NCBI RefSeq assembly: GCF_001477625.1
Contig: NZ_CP013692.1
Span: forward strand, 3,162,001 to 3,226,000
Source: Paucibacter sp. KCTC 42545
GTDB lineage: Bacteria > Pseudomonadota > Gammaproteobacteria > Burkholderiales > Burkholderiaceae_C
Direction of reading: 5' to 3'
Length of the DNA: 64,000 bases
The position numbers and the translations under genes were made by a program. Below, piece after piece: positions 26,147-35,599 of this stretch (position 1 is its first letter; each line of letters opens with the position of its first letter). The notes below the pieces were generated by a model. It ran no database searches, was not told the DNA's origin, and saw only the letters and a list, made by a program, of their open reading frames with translations.

Positions 26147-26743
26147 TCAAGCCTTCTTGTCTTCACCAATCAAGAGCTTGGCGTCGGACAGATACATATG
26201 CGGCGGCACCTCGAGGTTGTCGGGGGCGGGCTTGTTCTTGAAGACGCGGCCGGCCAAGTCAAAGGTCGAACCGTGGCAAGGGCAGAGGAAGCCGCCATGC
26301 CAGTCGTCCGGCAAGGAGGGCTGAGGGCCGGCCTGGAACTTATCGCTCGGCGAGCAACCCAGGTGCGAGCAAATGCCCACCACGACCAGGAACTCGGGCT
26401 TGATCGAACGCGCGGCGTTCTTGGCGTAGTCCGGCGTCGGGTAAGCGGTACGGGACGAGTTCGGGTCGGCCAACTCGCCGTCGAACTTGGACAGTGCCGC
26501 CAACTGCTCTGGCGTGCGGCGCACGATCCAGACCGGCTTGCCGCGCCATTCGACGGTTAGCTTTTCGCCCGGCTTGATGCCGCTGATGTCCACCTCCACC
26601 GGCGCACCGGCGGCCTTGGCGCGCTCGGAAGGCGCGAAGGTGCTGACGAAAGGTACGGCGGTGGCTACACCGCCAACGGCGCCGGCGCAACTTGTGGCGA
26701 TGAGCCATGTGCGCTTGCCGTGGTCCACTTGCTGGTCACTCAT
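26147..26743 (-). CDS. petA: Rieske iron-sulfur subunit of the bc1 complex
   Basis: A 198-residue subunit with an N-terminal anchor and a periplasmic [2Fe-2S] domain. Cluster ligands are in CSHLGC (C125, H127) and CPCHGS (C154, H157), with C130 and C156 forming the disulfide. The N-terminus HGKRTWLIATSCAGAVGGV is a Tat-like signal-anchor with Lys-Arg in place of Arg-Arg. I chose ATG 26743 (MSDQQVDHGK), with GAGGA upstream; the frame is open further upstream. It is first in the petABC operon. Confidence 0.96.
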   Translation of the reverse strand: MSDQQVDHGKRTWLIATSCAGAVGGVATAVPFVSTFAPSERAKAAGAPVEVDISGIKPGEKLTVEWRGKPVWIVRRTPEQLAALSKFDGELADPNSSRTAYPTPDYAKNAARSIKPEFLVVVGICSHLGCSPSDKFQAGPQPSLPDDWHGGFLCPCHGSTFDLAGRVFKNKPAPDNLEVPPHMYLSDAKLLIGEDKKA

Positions 26744-26968
26744 GAGGATCCTCAAACGAGACTTCTGATCGGGGGCAACCCGAGATTCTAACGGACTGCG
26801 TGAGCACCGAGCCGGTGCAACGCACGCAGGCTGGTATTCGCACCACAGTATCGGCGTTTTACCCCTGCTACTTACAGCAAAACGGGACAGATGATGCGCG
26901 AAGGGCACGCTCACTTGCCTTACATTTCACAGCCAACACAGGTATGCCATCAATAAGGAGCTTCAGGA

Positions 26969-27403
26969 ATGAGTTTTCTCAAGGAATTCAAAGAGTTTGC
27001 CGTCAAAGGCAATGTAGTTGACCTGGCGGTCGGCGTGATCATCGGCGGCGCCTTCGGCAAGATCGTCGATTCGATCGTCAAAGACCTGATCATGCCCGTC
27101 GTCGGCAAGGTCGTCGGCGGCCTGGATTTCTCCAATTACTTCGTGATGCTCTCCAACCCGCCCGCAGATTTCAAGGGCCCCATGACCTACGAAGCCCTCA
27201 CCAAGGCCGGCGTACCGTTGTTTGCTTACGGCAGTTTCCTGACCATCTTGCTCAACTTCTTGATTCTGGCTTTCATCATTTTCCTGATGATCAAGCAGAT
27301 CAACCGCCTCAAGCGCGAAGAGCCGGCCGCACCCACTGAAGCACCGGCCACACCGGAAGATGTGATCTTGCTGCGCGAAATCCGCGACGCCCTCAAGCGC
27401 TAA
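26969..27403 (+). CDS. mscL: Large-conductance mechanosensitive channel MscL
   Basis: A 144-residue channel that opens under membrane tension and releases solutes during osmotic downshock. The N-terminal amphipathic helix [15 protein letters not shown] is followed by TM1 ([21 protein letters not shown]), a periplasmic loop, TM2 ([22 protein letters not shown] as read in YGSFLTI...) and a basic/acidic cytoplasmic helix ending [11 protein letters not shown]. The length is standard. RBS AGGAG lies upstream. It is a single gene between petA (divergent) and the DUF1631 gene. Confidence 0.97.
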   Translation: MSFLKEFKEFAVKGNVVDLAVGVIIGGAFGKIVDSIVKDLIMPVVGKVVGGLDFSNYFVMLSNPPADFKGPMTYEALTKAGVPLFAYGSFLTILLNFLILAFIIFLMIKQINRLKREEPAAPTEAPATPEDVILLREIRDALKR

Positions 27404-27581
27404 GCCAGCCCAGAGCTGCCCTGCCCGCGGCCGGGCAGCCCCATGTAAGCGCACAAGATGCGCAGCTTTTGGCAAGGCTGCCGCTCACGAAGACTCGGCT
27501 TGCGCCGATCATGGTGAATTCACAGCGATACTTGCGTCCAAAGTTTGTAGTGCTACCACTACATTTCGCAATGCCGCATCC

Positions 27582-30038
27582 ATGATTTCCACCGATTCCC
27601 GCCTCAACCCTCACCTGGAAACCGCCCTCCAGCGGGTGCGCACGGCCGTTGAACAAGCAGCCGAACGTTGCGCGGAAGGGCTAGGCATGTCGGCCTTATC
27701 GGCCGGCAAGGTCAAGCGCCGCGATGAGTTGCTCGACGCGCAGCTCTTGTTCCGCAAACAGCAGGCGCAGTTCGCGCAGATCTTTTCGCAAAAGCTGCGC
27801 GAGCAAATGCGCAGCAGCCAGACCGAACGCGCGGCCGAGACGGCGCCACGCGGCTGGACCGAGCTGTCGCTGATGGACGACGACCAGGTCGACGCCTTGG
27901 TGGTGGGCGACCGCGTCGGTCTGGCCATTGGCCACCAGAGCGAGTGGGAGCTGCGCGAGGTGGAGTCTTATGTCGCCGGCATGCAGCTGGGCGAGCGCCA
28001 CCCGCTGCGCCCCGAGGCCATCGGCCAAGCTCTGTTGAGCGCGGTACACCAACTCAGCGACGAGGCCGAGCCGCGTCAGATCCTGATCGATGAATTGACC
28101 CGCGCACTGGCGCTGGAGATGCGCGCGTGCTACGCCGATATTGCCGAACTGTTCCGCAGCCGTGGCCTGCGCCCGCAAGATCTGCGCGTGCGCAGCTCCG
28201 CGGATTCGCCAGGGGGCGGCAATACCGGCTTTAGCCGCGCCCAAACCCTGCAGTCGAATGCCGGCGCGCTGGAACATGGCCAGGCCATGTCGACCCATGC
28301 AGGCCACTTCAATAGCCAATTCGGCGGGCAGATTGGCAGCCAAATTGGTGGAAGTTCCGGCGCAAGCTCCGGCGGCTACCCGAGTGGGTATGGCGCTGGC
28401 ATGAGTGGTTCCGGCAGCTACGGTGGACAGACCGGCGGCCAGATGGGCAATCTAGACCCGCAACTGATGAATCTGCTGCGGCGCCTGGCCCAAATGGCCA
28501 GCCCTGCACCGATGGACTCCAGCCATGCGGAATGGTCGGCCAGCATGCCCATGGGAGATGCCGGCGGCTCGGCACAAGCAGCTGCCAGCCCCGACTGGCA
28601 TGACGATTTCATGGCCACCACCCGGCCCAACGTCCTGCCGACCAATCTGATTCAACAGCACCGGGAAGAGCTGCGCCAGGCCGCCACGGGTCGACTGGAT
28701 CACATGGTCATTGATGTGGTCAGCAGCCTGTTCGATCAGGTGCTGTCTGATCCCAAGGTGCCGCCGCAAATGGCGCGGCTGCTGGCCCGGCTGCAGCTGC
28801 CGGTGCTGCGCGCAGCGCTTGGCGACCCCAGCTTCTTCTCGCAGCGCCGCCACCCGGTGCGCCTCTTCGTCAACCGCATGGCCTCGCTGTCTTGCGCCTT
28901 TGATGACTTTAGCGAAGACCCAGGCAAGGCCTTCCTGGGTCATGTGCGGGAGCTGGTGGACGAGCTCGTCAGCGGCGACTTCGAGCACATGGCTGTTTAC
29001 GAGGCCAAGCTCTCGGCGCTGGAAGCTTTCATCGAAGCCCAGATCAGCGCCGGCCTGCAATCGCAAGGCCAGCTGACGGATCAGCTGGCACGGCGCGAGG
29101 TCGACCTGCATCTGCAGCAGCGTTACGCCCAGCAGCTCGGCAACGCCTTGCAGCCGGTAACGATGCCGGAGTTTCTGCGCGACTTCCTGGCCCAGACCTG
29201 GAGCCAAGCCATCGTCCGCGCGGCGCGTGATTTGCAAGGCGCGCCAGAGCGCGTGTCACGCTTTCAAAAGCTGGCACGTGACTTGGTCGTCAGCGTCCAA
29301 CCCAAGGGCCGCACCGAGCAACGCCAAGTCTTTCTGGGTCAGTTGCCCGGCCTGATGGCCACGCTGGGCGAAGGCCTGGACCTGATCGCCTGCCCGGAAG
29401 CAACCCGCAAGCAGTTTTACGGCGCGCTTTTGCCGGCCCATGCCGAATCACTGAAAGGCCAAGCGCCCAGCCCGCTCGAAGCCAATCTGCTGCTCAAGCA
29501 GTTAGACCATATCTTTACTGCGCCCCTGCCGGACGAGCAGACCTTGGGCCAAACGCTGGACAGCAGCCTGCCGCCCGACCTGGACCTGACCCAAGGCCTC
29601 AGCGCGGACGAAGCCAAGAGCATGGGCCTGCTGACCGAAGTCAATCTCGACTGGAGTGGCGAGCTTGACATCGACCTGAGCGCCGAGCCCTCCTTGCTGG
29701 CCGTGGACATCAGCATCGACGGCCTGCCCGCTGCCGTGGAAGCGCCCGAGCCCAGCGAGGGCGAGCTGCTGGTGGAGCATCTGCACGTCGGCTTCTCCTA
29801 CCAGATGCACAGCGAAGGGCATTGGCAGAAAGTGCGGCTGGCCCATGTCAGCGCAGGGCGCAGCTTTTTCATCTTCACCCACGGCGCCAAGCACCAGCAG
29901 ACGGTCACCATGACTGCGCGCATGCTCAAGCGCCTGTGCGAGTCCGGCCGCCTGCGCGCCTTTGAGAATGCCTATCTGCTGGAACGCGCGATGGCGCGCA
30001 CCCGCAAGCAGTTGGCCGAAATAGGTGCCAAAGCTTAA
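27582..30038 (+). CDS. DUF1631 family protein
   Basis: An 818-residue soluble protein of the DUF1631 family, found mainly in beta- and gammaproteobacteria and sometimes misnamed thymidine phosphorylase. The conserved N-terminal part (RRDELLDAQLLFRKQQAQFAQIF, LMDDDQVDALVVGDRV) and the C-terminal PilZ-like region (VGFSYQMHSEGHWQKVRLAHVS, FFIFTHGAKHQQTVTMTARML) are present. Between residues about 220 and 330 there is a low-complexity insert rich in Gly, Ser, Gln, Met and Asn. Function is unknown; the PilZ-like end suggests cyclic-di-GMP or related binding, which is an inference. Its stop overlaps the convergent pdxA stop. Confidence 0.82.
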   Translation: MISTDSRLNPHLETALQRVRTAVEQAAERCAEGLGMSALSAGKVKRRDELLDAQLLFRKQQAQFAQIFSQKLREQMRSSQTERAAETAPRGWTELSLMDDDQVDALVVGDRVGLAIGHQSEWELREVESYVAGMQLGERHPLRPEAIGQALLSAVHQLSDEAEPRQILIDELTRALALEMRACYADIAELFRSRGLRPQDLRVRSSADSPGGGNTGFSRAQTLQSNAGALEHGQAMSTHAGHFNSQFGGQIGSQIGGSSGASSGGYPSGYGAGMSGSGSYGGQTGGQMGNLDPQLMNLLRRLAQMASPAPMDSSHAEWSASMPMGDAGGSAQAAASPDWHDDFMATTRPNVLPTNLIQQHREELRQAATGRLDHMVIDVVSSLFDQVLSDPKVPPQMARLLARLQLPVLRAALGDPSFFSQRRHPVRLFVNRMASLSCAFDDFSEDPGKAFLGHVRELVDELVSGDFEHMAVYEAKLSALEAFIEAQISAGLQSQGQLTDQLARREVDLHLQQRYAQQLGNALQPVTMPEFLRDFLAQTWSQAIVRAARDLQGAPERVSRFQKLARDLVVSVQPKGRTEQRQVFLGQLPGLMATLGEGLDLIACPEATRKQFYGALLPAHAESLKGQAPSPLEANLLLKQLDHIFTAPLPDEQTLGQTLDSSLPPDLDLTQGLSADEAKSMGLLTEVNLDWSGELDIDLSAEPSLLAVDISIDGLPAAVEAPEPSEGELLVEHLHVGFSYQMHSEGHWQKVRLAHVSAGRSFFIFTHGAKHQQTVTMTARMLKRLCESGRLRAFENAYLLERAMARTRKQLAEIGAKA

Positions 30039-31042
30039 TTGACCGCCAAACGGCGTGCCATGCGAATGGCCGCTTGCAAGCTGGCCGGGTCAGCCCGACC
30101 AGAACCAGCGATGTCAAAAGCCGTGCCGTGATCCGGGCTGGTGCGCACAAAGGGCAGGCCCAATGTGACGTTGACGCCCTGCTCCACCCCCAGGTATTTC
30201 ACCGGGATCAGGCCGTGGTCATGGGTCATGGCCACCACGAGATCGAACTCACCGGGATGCGCGTCCGTGTGGCGAGCCCGCATGAACACCGTGTCGGGCG
30301 CAAAGGGCCCGCTGGCGGCGATGCCCTCGGCCTGCGCCTGGCGAATGGCGGGCATGATGTGCAACTGCTCTTCATCGCCAAACAAACCGCCCTCCCCGGC
30401 ATGCGGATTCAAACCCGCCACCGCGATACGCGGCTTAGCGATGCCAAAGCGCTGCAAAGCCTGATGGCTGATGCGCAGGGTTTGCAGCACCGATTCCTGC
30501 GTGATCAGGTCGATGGCGCGGCGCAGCGAGCAATGAATGGTGACCAGCACCGTGCGCAGCTCCTCATTGGCCAGCATCATGCGGACCGGCGGCAGCGCTC
30601 CGCCTTGCGCGGCCAAGGCCTGCAGCATCTCGGTGTGACCGGGAAATGTCACACCGGCCGCGTGCAAGGCCTCTTTGTGAATAGGCGCCGTCACAAGACC
30701 CGCCGCCTCACCCGCCTGAATGCTGGCCACGGCCGCCGTGATGCAGGCCGCCGCAGCCGCGCCGGCACGGGCATCCACCTTCCCCAGCGCCAAATCGGCC
30801 AAACCAGAAGCAATACCTGGCACCTGGAATACCGGCAGACAGTTCGGCGGCACAGTCTCACCGACACGGCTGACTTGCACCACCGGCAGGCTCAGGCCGC
30901 ACTGGCGCAACGCGCGGCGCATCACCGCCACATCGCCCATCACAAGGCAGTCCGGCGCCAGTCCGGCCGCAAAAGTCTTGGCGATGATTTCGGGGCCGAT
31001 GCCGCTGGGGTCGCCCTGGCTGATCAAAAAGAGTGGGCTCAT
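30035..31042 (-). CDS. pdxA: 4-hydroxythreonine-4-phosphate dehydrogenase
   Basis: A 335-residue NAD-dependent enzyme of pyridoxal 5'-phosphate synthesis, oxidising 4-phosphohydroxy-threonine to the 3-amino-1-hydroxyacetone phosphate precursor. Motifs are ISQGDPSGIGPEIIAK at the start, VTAPIHKEALHAAGVTFPGHTEML, AGLNPHAGEGGLFGDEE with metal-binding His, and MTHDHGLIPVKYLG near the C-terminus. I use ATG 31042, which overlaps the nif3-like stop (ATGA). The longer frame lies in the nif3-like gene. In many proteobacteria pdxA follows surA and precedes ksgA; neither adjoins it here. Confidence 0.96.
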   Translation of the reverse strand: MSPLFLISQGDPSGIGPEIIAKTFAAGLAPDCLVMGDVAVMRRALRQCGLSLPVVQVSRVGETVPPNCLPVFQVPGIASGLADLALGKVDARAGAAAAACITAAVASIQAGEAAGLVTAPIHKEALHAAGVTFPGHTEMLQALAAQGGALPPVRMMLANEELRTVLVTIHCSLRRAIDLITQESVLQTLRISHQALQRFGIAKPRIAVAGLNPHAGEGGLFGDEEQLHIMPAIRQAQAEGIAASGPFAPDTVFMRARHTDAHPGEFDLVVAMTHDHGLIPVKYLGVEQGVNVTLGLPFVRTSPDHGTAFDIAGSGRADPASLQAAIRMARRLAVN

Positions 31043-31788
31043 GCTGGATTGGCGATGTCGATGAATTGCTGACGAATGCCGAACTCGGCCGCCAATTGCT
31101 GGGCCACGGCTTGCACCCCGTAGCGCTCGGTGGCGTGATGGCCGGCGGCGATGAAGGCCACGCCGGTTTCGGCCGCGTAATGTGCTTGCGGCTCGGAGAT
31201 TTCGCCGGTCACGAACACATCCGCGCCGGCAGCAATGGCCGCCTCGAAATAGCCTTGCGCCCCGCCGGTGCACCAGGCCACGCGACGCAGCGCACGGCCA
31301 TCCCCCGGCGCCAGCACCGGGGTGCGGCCCAGCGTGCTGCCGATCTGCGCAGCCAGCTCGGTCAGGCTGCAGGCCTGCGTCAAGCTGCCCAGCCAGCCCA
31401 AGTCCTGCTCGCCAAAACGGCTCTCGCCCTGCCAGCCCAGCAGCCGCCCAAGTTGCGCGTTATTGCCCAGTTCGGCATGCGCGTCCAGCGGCAGGTGGTA
31501 GGCGTAAAGATTGATGTCATGCGCCAGCAAGCGTGCCAGGCGCTGCTTCATCCAGCCGGTGACGCGGCCGTCTTGACCGCGCCAGAACAGGCCGTGGTGG
31601 ACCAGGATGGCATCGGCCTTGGCGGCAATGGCCGCCTCGATCAGGCCCAAGCTGGCCGTGACCCCACAGACCAGCGTCCCAATCTGCTCCCGGCCCTCAA
31701 CCTGCAGACCGTTCGGCCCATAATCCTTAAAGCGAGCGACGTCCAGCAATTGGCCGAGATGGCGTTCGAGATCGTTTCGATGAGTCAT
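31039..31788 (-). CDS. Nif3-like dinuclear metal centre protein
   Basis: A 249-residue protein of the NIF3/YbgI family, which forms toroidal hexamers with two metal ions per subunit. The metal-binding HHGLFW block, YAYHLPLDAHAELGNNAQLGRLLG and the C-terminal AGHHATERYGVQAVAQQLA block are all present. Often annotated as GTP cyclohydrolase 1 type 2, but the substrate is not known. It starts 16 bases from the divergent DegS-like gene; its stop overlaps the pdxA start, so the two are cotranslated. Confidence 0.92.
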   Translation of the reverse strand: MTHRNDLERHLGQLLDVARFKDYGPNGLQVEGREQIGTLVCGVTASLGLIEAAIAAKADAILVHHGLFWRGQDGRVTGWMKQRLARLLAHDINLYAYHLPLDAHAELGNNAQLGRLLGWQGESRFGEQDLGWLGSLTQACSLTELAAQIGSTLGRTPVLAPGDGRALRRVAWCTGGAQGYFEAAIAAGADVFVTGEISEPQAHYAAETGVAFIAAGHHATERYGVQAVAQQLAAEFGIRQQFIDIANPA

Positions 31789-31804
31789 AGGGGAAGGATT
31801 CGGG

Positions 31805-33004
31805 GTGCGCAGACTGTGGTTGATTTTCGCTCAGGTCACGACCGTGGCGCTGGCCATTGTGTTCGTTGTGAGCACGCTCAAACCCACCTGGCTGCAAAAA
31901 GGCCAGGGGGCAATTGCGCCCACCATTGTGCTGGGCGGCAGCGGCGCAGCATCTGGCGGACCTGCCGGCGCGGCCCTCAGCGCGGCTGAAGCCAGCAGCT
32001 CCTCCCGCTCCGGCTACAGCCTGGCGGCCAAACGGGCCGCGCCCACGGTGGTCAGCATCGTCGCCAGCAAGGCACCGGCGCGCGACTCTGAGATGGATGA
32101 ACGCTGGCACCGATTTCACTTCGGCCAGCGCGGCCCGGGCGGGCGCAAGGATCCGTCTGGCGAGCGGGCGCAGACCGGCCTGGGTTCCGGCGTGATCGTC
32201 TCGGCGCAAGGCTACTTGCTGACCAATAGCCATGTGGTGGAAGGCGCCTCCGACATCGAAGTACTGCTGACCGACGGCCGCCAGGCCAAAGCCACCCTGG
32301 TCGGCACCGACCCCGAGACCGATATCGCCGTGCTCAAGATCGAGCTCGACCACCTGCCGGTGATTCAGTTTGGGCACGCCGAAACCCTGCAGGTGGGCGA
32401 TGTGGTGCTGGCCATCGGCAACCCCTTCAATGTGGGTCAGACCGTCACCTCCGGCATCGTCAGCGCCCTGGGCCGCGATCAGCTGGGCATCAACACCTTT
32501 GAGAACTTCATCCAAACCGACGCGGCCATCAACCCCGGTAACTCGGGTGGCGCCCTGGTCGATGTGGACGGCAATCTGGTGGGCATCAACACCGCCATCT
32601 ACTCGCGCAGCGGCGGCAGTCTGGGCATCGGCTTCGCCATCCCCATCAGCACCGCCGCCCAGGTGATGGAAAGCCTGATGCGCGAGGGCCAGGTGGCACG
32701 CGGCTGGATCGGGGTGCAGACCCGCGAGCTGACGCCCGAGTTCATCGAAGCCTTCAAAGTGCCGGTCAAAGAAGGCGTGCTGATCAGCGGCGTGCTGGCC
32801 AATGCGCCCGCCGCCAAAGCCGGTGTGAAGCCCGGCGATGTGATCACGCAGATCGGTAGCACCGCCGTCCACACGCCGGCGCAGCTGCTGCTGGCGGTCT
32901 CGGCCGTGCCGCCCAAAACCGCCACCACCGTCACCCTGTTGCGGGGCGAGAAGGAATTGGCGATCGAATTGACCGTGGCACAGCGACCCAAGCCCAAGCA
33001 ATAA
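31805..33004 (+). CDS. DegS-like periplasmic serine protease
   Basis: A 399-residue membrane-anchored trypsin-like protease with one PDZ domain, the DegS layout. TM segment: LWLIFAQVTTVALAIVFVVS near the N-terminus. Catalytic triad H143 (LTNSHVV), D173 (ETDIAVLK) and S247 (NPGNSGGAL). The PDZ domain covers about residues 300-390 (GWIGVQTRELTPEF to TVTLLRGEKEL). DegS cuts the anti-sigma factor RseA to start the envelope stress response; this role is inferred from the layout. An Ala/Ser-rich linker follows the anchor. It starts at GTG 31805, 16 bases from the divergent nif3-like gene. Confidence 0.9.
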   Translation: MRRLWLIFAQVTTVALAIVFVVSTLKPTWLQKGQGAIAPTIVLGGSGAASGGPAGAALSAAEASSSSRSGYSLAAKRAAPTVVSIVASKAPARDSEMDERWHRFHFGQRGPGGRKDPSGERAQTGLGSGVIVSAQGYLLTNSHVVEGASDIEVLLTDGRQAKATLVGTDPETDIAVLKIELDHLPVIQFGHAETLQVGDVVLAIGNPFNVGQTVTSGIVSALGRDQLGINTFENFIQTDAAINPGNSGGALVDVDGNLVGINTAIYSRSGGSLGIGFAIPISTAAQVMESLMREGQVARGWIGVQTRELTPEFIEAFKVPVKEGVLISGVLANAPAAKAGVKPGDVITQIGSTAVHTPAQLLLAVSAVPPKTATTVTLLRGEKELAIELTVAQRPKPKQ

Positions 33005-33030
33005 GCTCAGCTCGCTGAGCCAAGAAAAAA

Positions 33031-33050
33031 GCCCGCACTTGGCGGGCCTT
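33031..33050 (+). terminator. Terminator after the DegS-like gene
   Basis: GCCCGC (33031-33036) pairs with GCGGGC (33042-33047), flanked by A's upstream and CTTT downstream. A second small hairpin (GCTCAG/CTGAGC) lies just before it, near 33004-33020. It separates the convergent degS-like and tatC genes. Confidence 0.75.
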
Positions 33051-33112
33051 TCCATTTCAATTCACGCTTGTCGCGCTGAACGTTCGACGCTCAAACGCGG
33101 CTCAATTGCTGC

Positions 33113-33916
33113 TCACTTCTTGGCCGCTTCGCCCGCCAGCGCATCCTCATCATCTGGCGCCTTGGAGAAGCGAATGAAGTAGGACGCGGCGATGACGCCG
33201 AACTCGTACAAGATGCACATGGGAATAGCCAGCGCCAGCATGGACACGGCATCGGGCGGCGTGATGATGGCTGCAATCACAAACGCGCCGACGATGAAGT
33301 AGCCGCGATATTCGCGCAGCTGCGCCACCGAGATCAGGCCCATGCGTGCCGCCACCACCACCACCACCGGCACCTCAAAAGCGGCGCCGAAGGCAATGAA
33401 CATGGACATCACAAAGCTCAGATAAGCCTCGATATCAGGCGCGGCAATGATGCTCTTGGGTGCAAAGCCCTGGATGAACTTGAACACCTGGCCGAACACG
33501 AAGAAGTAGCAAAAGGCCACGCCGACGAAGAACAGCACGGTGCTAGACACCACCAGCGGCATCACCAGGCGCTTCTCATGCGAATACAGGCCCGGCGCCA
33601 CAAAGGCCCAGACCTGATACAGCACCACCGGCAGCGCCAGCATGAAGGCCGCCAACAAGGTGATCTTGAGCGGCACCATGAATGGCGAGATCACGCTGGT
33701 GGCGATCATGGTCGAGCCCTTGGGCAGATGCGCCACCAAGGGCGCTGCCATCAGGTCGTACAACTGAGCGGGGCCGGGGTAGAAGGCCAAGATGCCGAAC
33801 ACCACCGCCACGGCGATGGTGGCGCGCACCAGACGGTCGCGCAATTCGATCAGGTGAGAGACAAAAGGCTGTTCGGTGCCGGCGAGTTCATCCTCGGGCT
33901 TGGGGGCATCACTCAT
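33113..33916 (-). CDS. tatC: Sec-independent translocase protein TatC
   Basis: A 267-residue membrane protein with six helices that recognises twin-arginine signal peptides. The start EQPFVSHLIELRDRLVRATIAV is the conserved N-terminal block with the Glu used in signal binding; PLKITLLAAFMLALPVVLYQVWAFVAPGLYSHEKR and FVMSMFIAFGAAFEVPVVVV are family hallmarks. The C-terminus is cytoplasmic. It lies 12 bases behind tatB in the tatABC operon. The Rieske protein encoded at 26147-26743 is a likely substrate. Confidence 0.97.
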   Translation of the reverse strand: MSDAPKPEDELAGTEQPFVSHLIELRDRLVRATIAVAVVFGILAFYPGPAQLYDLMAAPLVAHLPKGSTMIATSVISPFMVPLKITLLAAFMLALPVVLYQVWAFVAPGLYSHEKRLVMPLVVSSTVLFFVGVAFCYFFVFGQVFKFIQGFAPKSIIAAPDIEAYLSFVMSMFIAFGAAFEVPVVVVVAARMGLISVAQLREYRGYFIVGAFVIAAIITPPDAVSMLALAIPMCILYEFGVIAASYFIRFSKAPDDEDALAGEAAKK

Positions 33917-33928
33917 GGGCTGGCTTGG

Positions 33929-34444
33929 TCAGAAATTCTGGCTGTTGTGCGTGCTGATGCTACGGTGGCCGGCCGGACGGAACCGGGCCACGCGGGCGGC
34001 CGCTGATTGCACATGGGTGCGCACCTGGGCTTGCCGCTTGTACCACTGCGGGGTGGCGCCGCGTTTCACGCGCCAGTTCTTTTTCGGGTGCTTGTAGCTC
34101 GGGCTCAGCGGGCCGCCTTCATAAGCATGAAAGCTGCTGCTGTCGCCCAGGCCGGAGGTGGCGTCGGACCAAGTTTGTTCAAACACCTGGCTGGCCGAGT
34201 TGACCTCCTGCTGGACCGAGGCGCCGATGTCGCGGGCGGCTTCTTCGACGCCCTTCTTCATCTTCTGCAACTCTTCCAGCTCCATCGAGCGATTCACCTC
34301 GGCCTTGACCTCCGACACATAGCGCTGCGCCTTGCCCAGCAAATGGCCCACGGTGCGGGCCACGCGCGGCAGGCGCTCGGGGCCCAGCACGATAAGCGCC
34401 ACGGCGCCGATCAGGGCAATCTTGTCAAAGCCAAAGTCAATCAT
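33929..34444 (-). CDS. tatB: Sec-independent translocase protein TatB
   Basis: A 171-residue protein with one N-terminal membrane helix ([26 protein letters not shown]), the hinge [17 protein letters not shown] and an amphipathic helix. This is the TatB signature; it forms the receptor complex with TatC. The C-terminal half (from about residue 95) is not conserved and ends with a basic stretch ([20 protein letters not shown]). It lies 24 bases behind tatA and 12 before tatC. Confidence 0.95.
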   Translation of the reverse strand: MIDFGFDKIALIGAVALIVLGPERLPRVARTVGHLLGKAQRYVSEVKAEVNRSMELEELQKMKKGVEEAARDIGASVQQEVNSASQVFEQTWSDATSGLGDSSSFHAYEGGPLSPSYKHPKKNWRVKRGATPQWYKRQAQVRTHVQSAAARVARFRPAGHRSISTHNSQNF

Positions 34445-34468
34445 GGCAAGCGCTCAGGCCAGTCGTCA

Positions 34469-34696
34469 TCAAGACTTGGTCTTGGCTTCGACGTCGACGG
34501 TATTGGCGTCGGTGGCCTTTTGGCTGGCGGTGACTTGCTGGGCCGGTGCGTCAGCGCTGCCATCCTTCATGCCGTCCTTGAAACCCTTGACTGCCGAACC
34601 CAGGTCATTGCCCATGTTCTTCAGTTTCTTGGTACCAAACACCAGCACAACGATCAGCAGCACGATGAGCCAGTGCCAAATGCTGAATGAACCCAT
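34469..34696 (-). CDS. tatA: Sec-independent translocase protein TatA
   Basis: A 75-residue protein: short N-terminus, membrane helix ([17 protein letters not shown]), then [21 protein letters not shown], the amphipathic helix of TatA. It forms the translocation pore or the membrane-weakening patch of the Tat system. I chose ATG 34696 (MGSFSIWHW). It is first of tatABC, 148 bases behind the HIT gene, so it may have its own promoter. Confidence 0.96.
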   Translation of the reverse strand: MGSFSIWHWLIVLLIVVLVFGTKKLKNMGNDLGSAVKGFKDGMKDGSADAPAQQVTASQKATDANTVDVEAKTKS

Positions 34697-34844
34697 GATT
34701 TTTTCTCCTACGAAAGATTGCTTGATTCTAGTTGGCGCCTGTGACGGCAATCTTGCCGTCGGCGCCGCTGGGGCTGAATTCAGCCCAAAAGCTGCTTGAG
34801 CCTGCTCAAGGCTTAGCCGTTTTACGGTTTTGCCGCTCTAGCGC

Positions 34845-35192
34845 TCAGCCCTTGAGCCAGGGCCGCGGGCCGCCCATCGCGTGCATATGCAGGTGATAAA
34901 CCTCTTGCCCGCCATCCGGCCCGGTGTTGATCACGGTGCGGAAGCCGTTCGTCACGCCCAGCTCGCGCATCAGCTTGGGCGCCAACACGCTCATCTTGCC
35001 CAGCAAGGCGGCATGTTCGTCAGTCAACTCAACCATGCTGGCAATGTGCAGCTTGGGGATGATGAGCACATGCACCGGCGCCCAAGGGTGGATGTCGTGG
35101 AAGGCCAGCAGCTCGCTGTCTTCATAAACCTTGCGGCTGGGGATCTGCCCGGCAATGATTTTGCAGAACAGGCAATTGGGATCGTGGGACAT
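34845..35192 (-). CDS. HIT family protein (HinT-like)
   Basis: A 115-residue histidine triad protein. The active-site motif is HLHMHAMGG near the C-terminus, and NCLFCKIIAGQIPSRKVYEDSELLAFHDIHPWAPVHVLIIPK is the family N-terminal block. CxxC and the first His can hold a structural zinc. HinT proteins hydrolyse nucleoside phosphoramidates such as adenosine 5'-phosphoramidate. The start is ATG 35192 (MSHDPN). It lies 17 bases behind the small membrane protein gene, in a row shared by many Burkholderiales (hisI-hisE-membrane protein-HIT-tat). Confidence 0.95.
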   Translation of the reverse strand: MSHDPNCLFCKIIAGQIPSRKVYEDSELLAFHDIHPWAPVHVLIIPKLHIASMVELTDEHAALLGKMSVLAPKLMRELGVTNGFRTVINTGPDGGQEVYHLHMHAMGGPRPWLKG

Positions 35193-35209
35193 GCTTAGAA
35201 ACCTCGAAC

Positions 35210-35599
35210 TCAGGAAATGGCGCGGCCGGCATTCATCGCACTCCAGCCCACCACGATGCGGTAGAGGAACCAGAGCGAAATCAAGCCCCAGGCAATCCAG
35301 CCCGGCAGCACAAACAAGAACCACAGCGGCACGGTGATCAAGTACAGCACACCCGCCCAGGTCACGCTGCGCAAACGCCAGCTGATGTGCGAGGCCTGCC
35401 AACTACCGGCGGCCTCATCACGCTTGACCAGATCCAGAATCACCGCGAACACCAGCAGCAAAACGCTGGGCTGAAAGGCTGGAATCACCGCGCCCACCGC
35501 CACCACTGCATGCAGCAAATAGCTGATCATGCCGGCCGTGCGCAGGCTTTGCTCACGCTGCGGATCCAGCAGCACGGTGTCGGCAAGTTGCTCAGTCAT
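35210..35599 (-). CDS. Small membrane protein (DUF4870-like)
   Basis: A 129-residue protein with three to four hydrophobic stretches: [67 protein letters not shown]. It resembles the DUF4870/Tic20-like family of small membrane proteins. Its position between hisE and a HIT gene is common in Burkholderiales. Its function is unknown. I chose ATG 35599 ([11 protein letters not shown]); it overlaps the hisE end by 8 bases, so the two are translationally coupled. Confidence 0.82.
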   Translation of the reverse strand: MTEQLADTVLLDPQREQSLRTAGMISYLLHAVVAVGAVIPAFQPSVLLLVFAVILDLVKRDEAAGSWQASHISWRLRSVTWAGVLYLITVPLWFLFVLPGWIAWGLISLWFLYRIVVGWSAMNAGRAIS

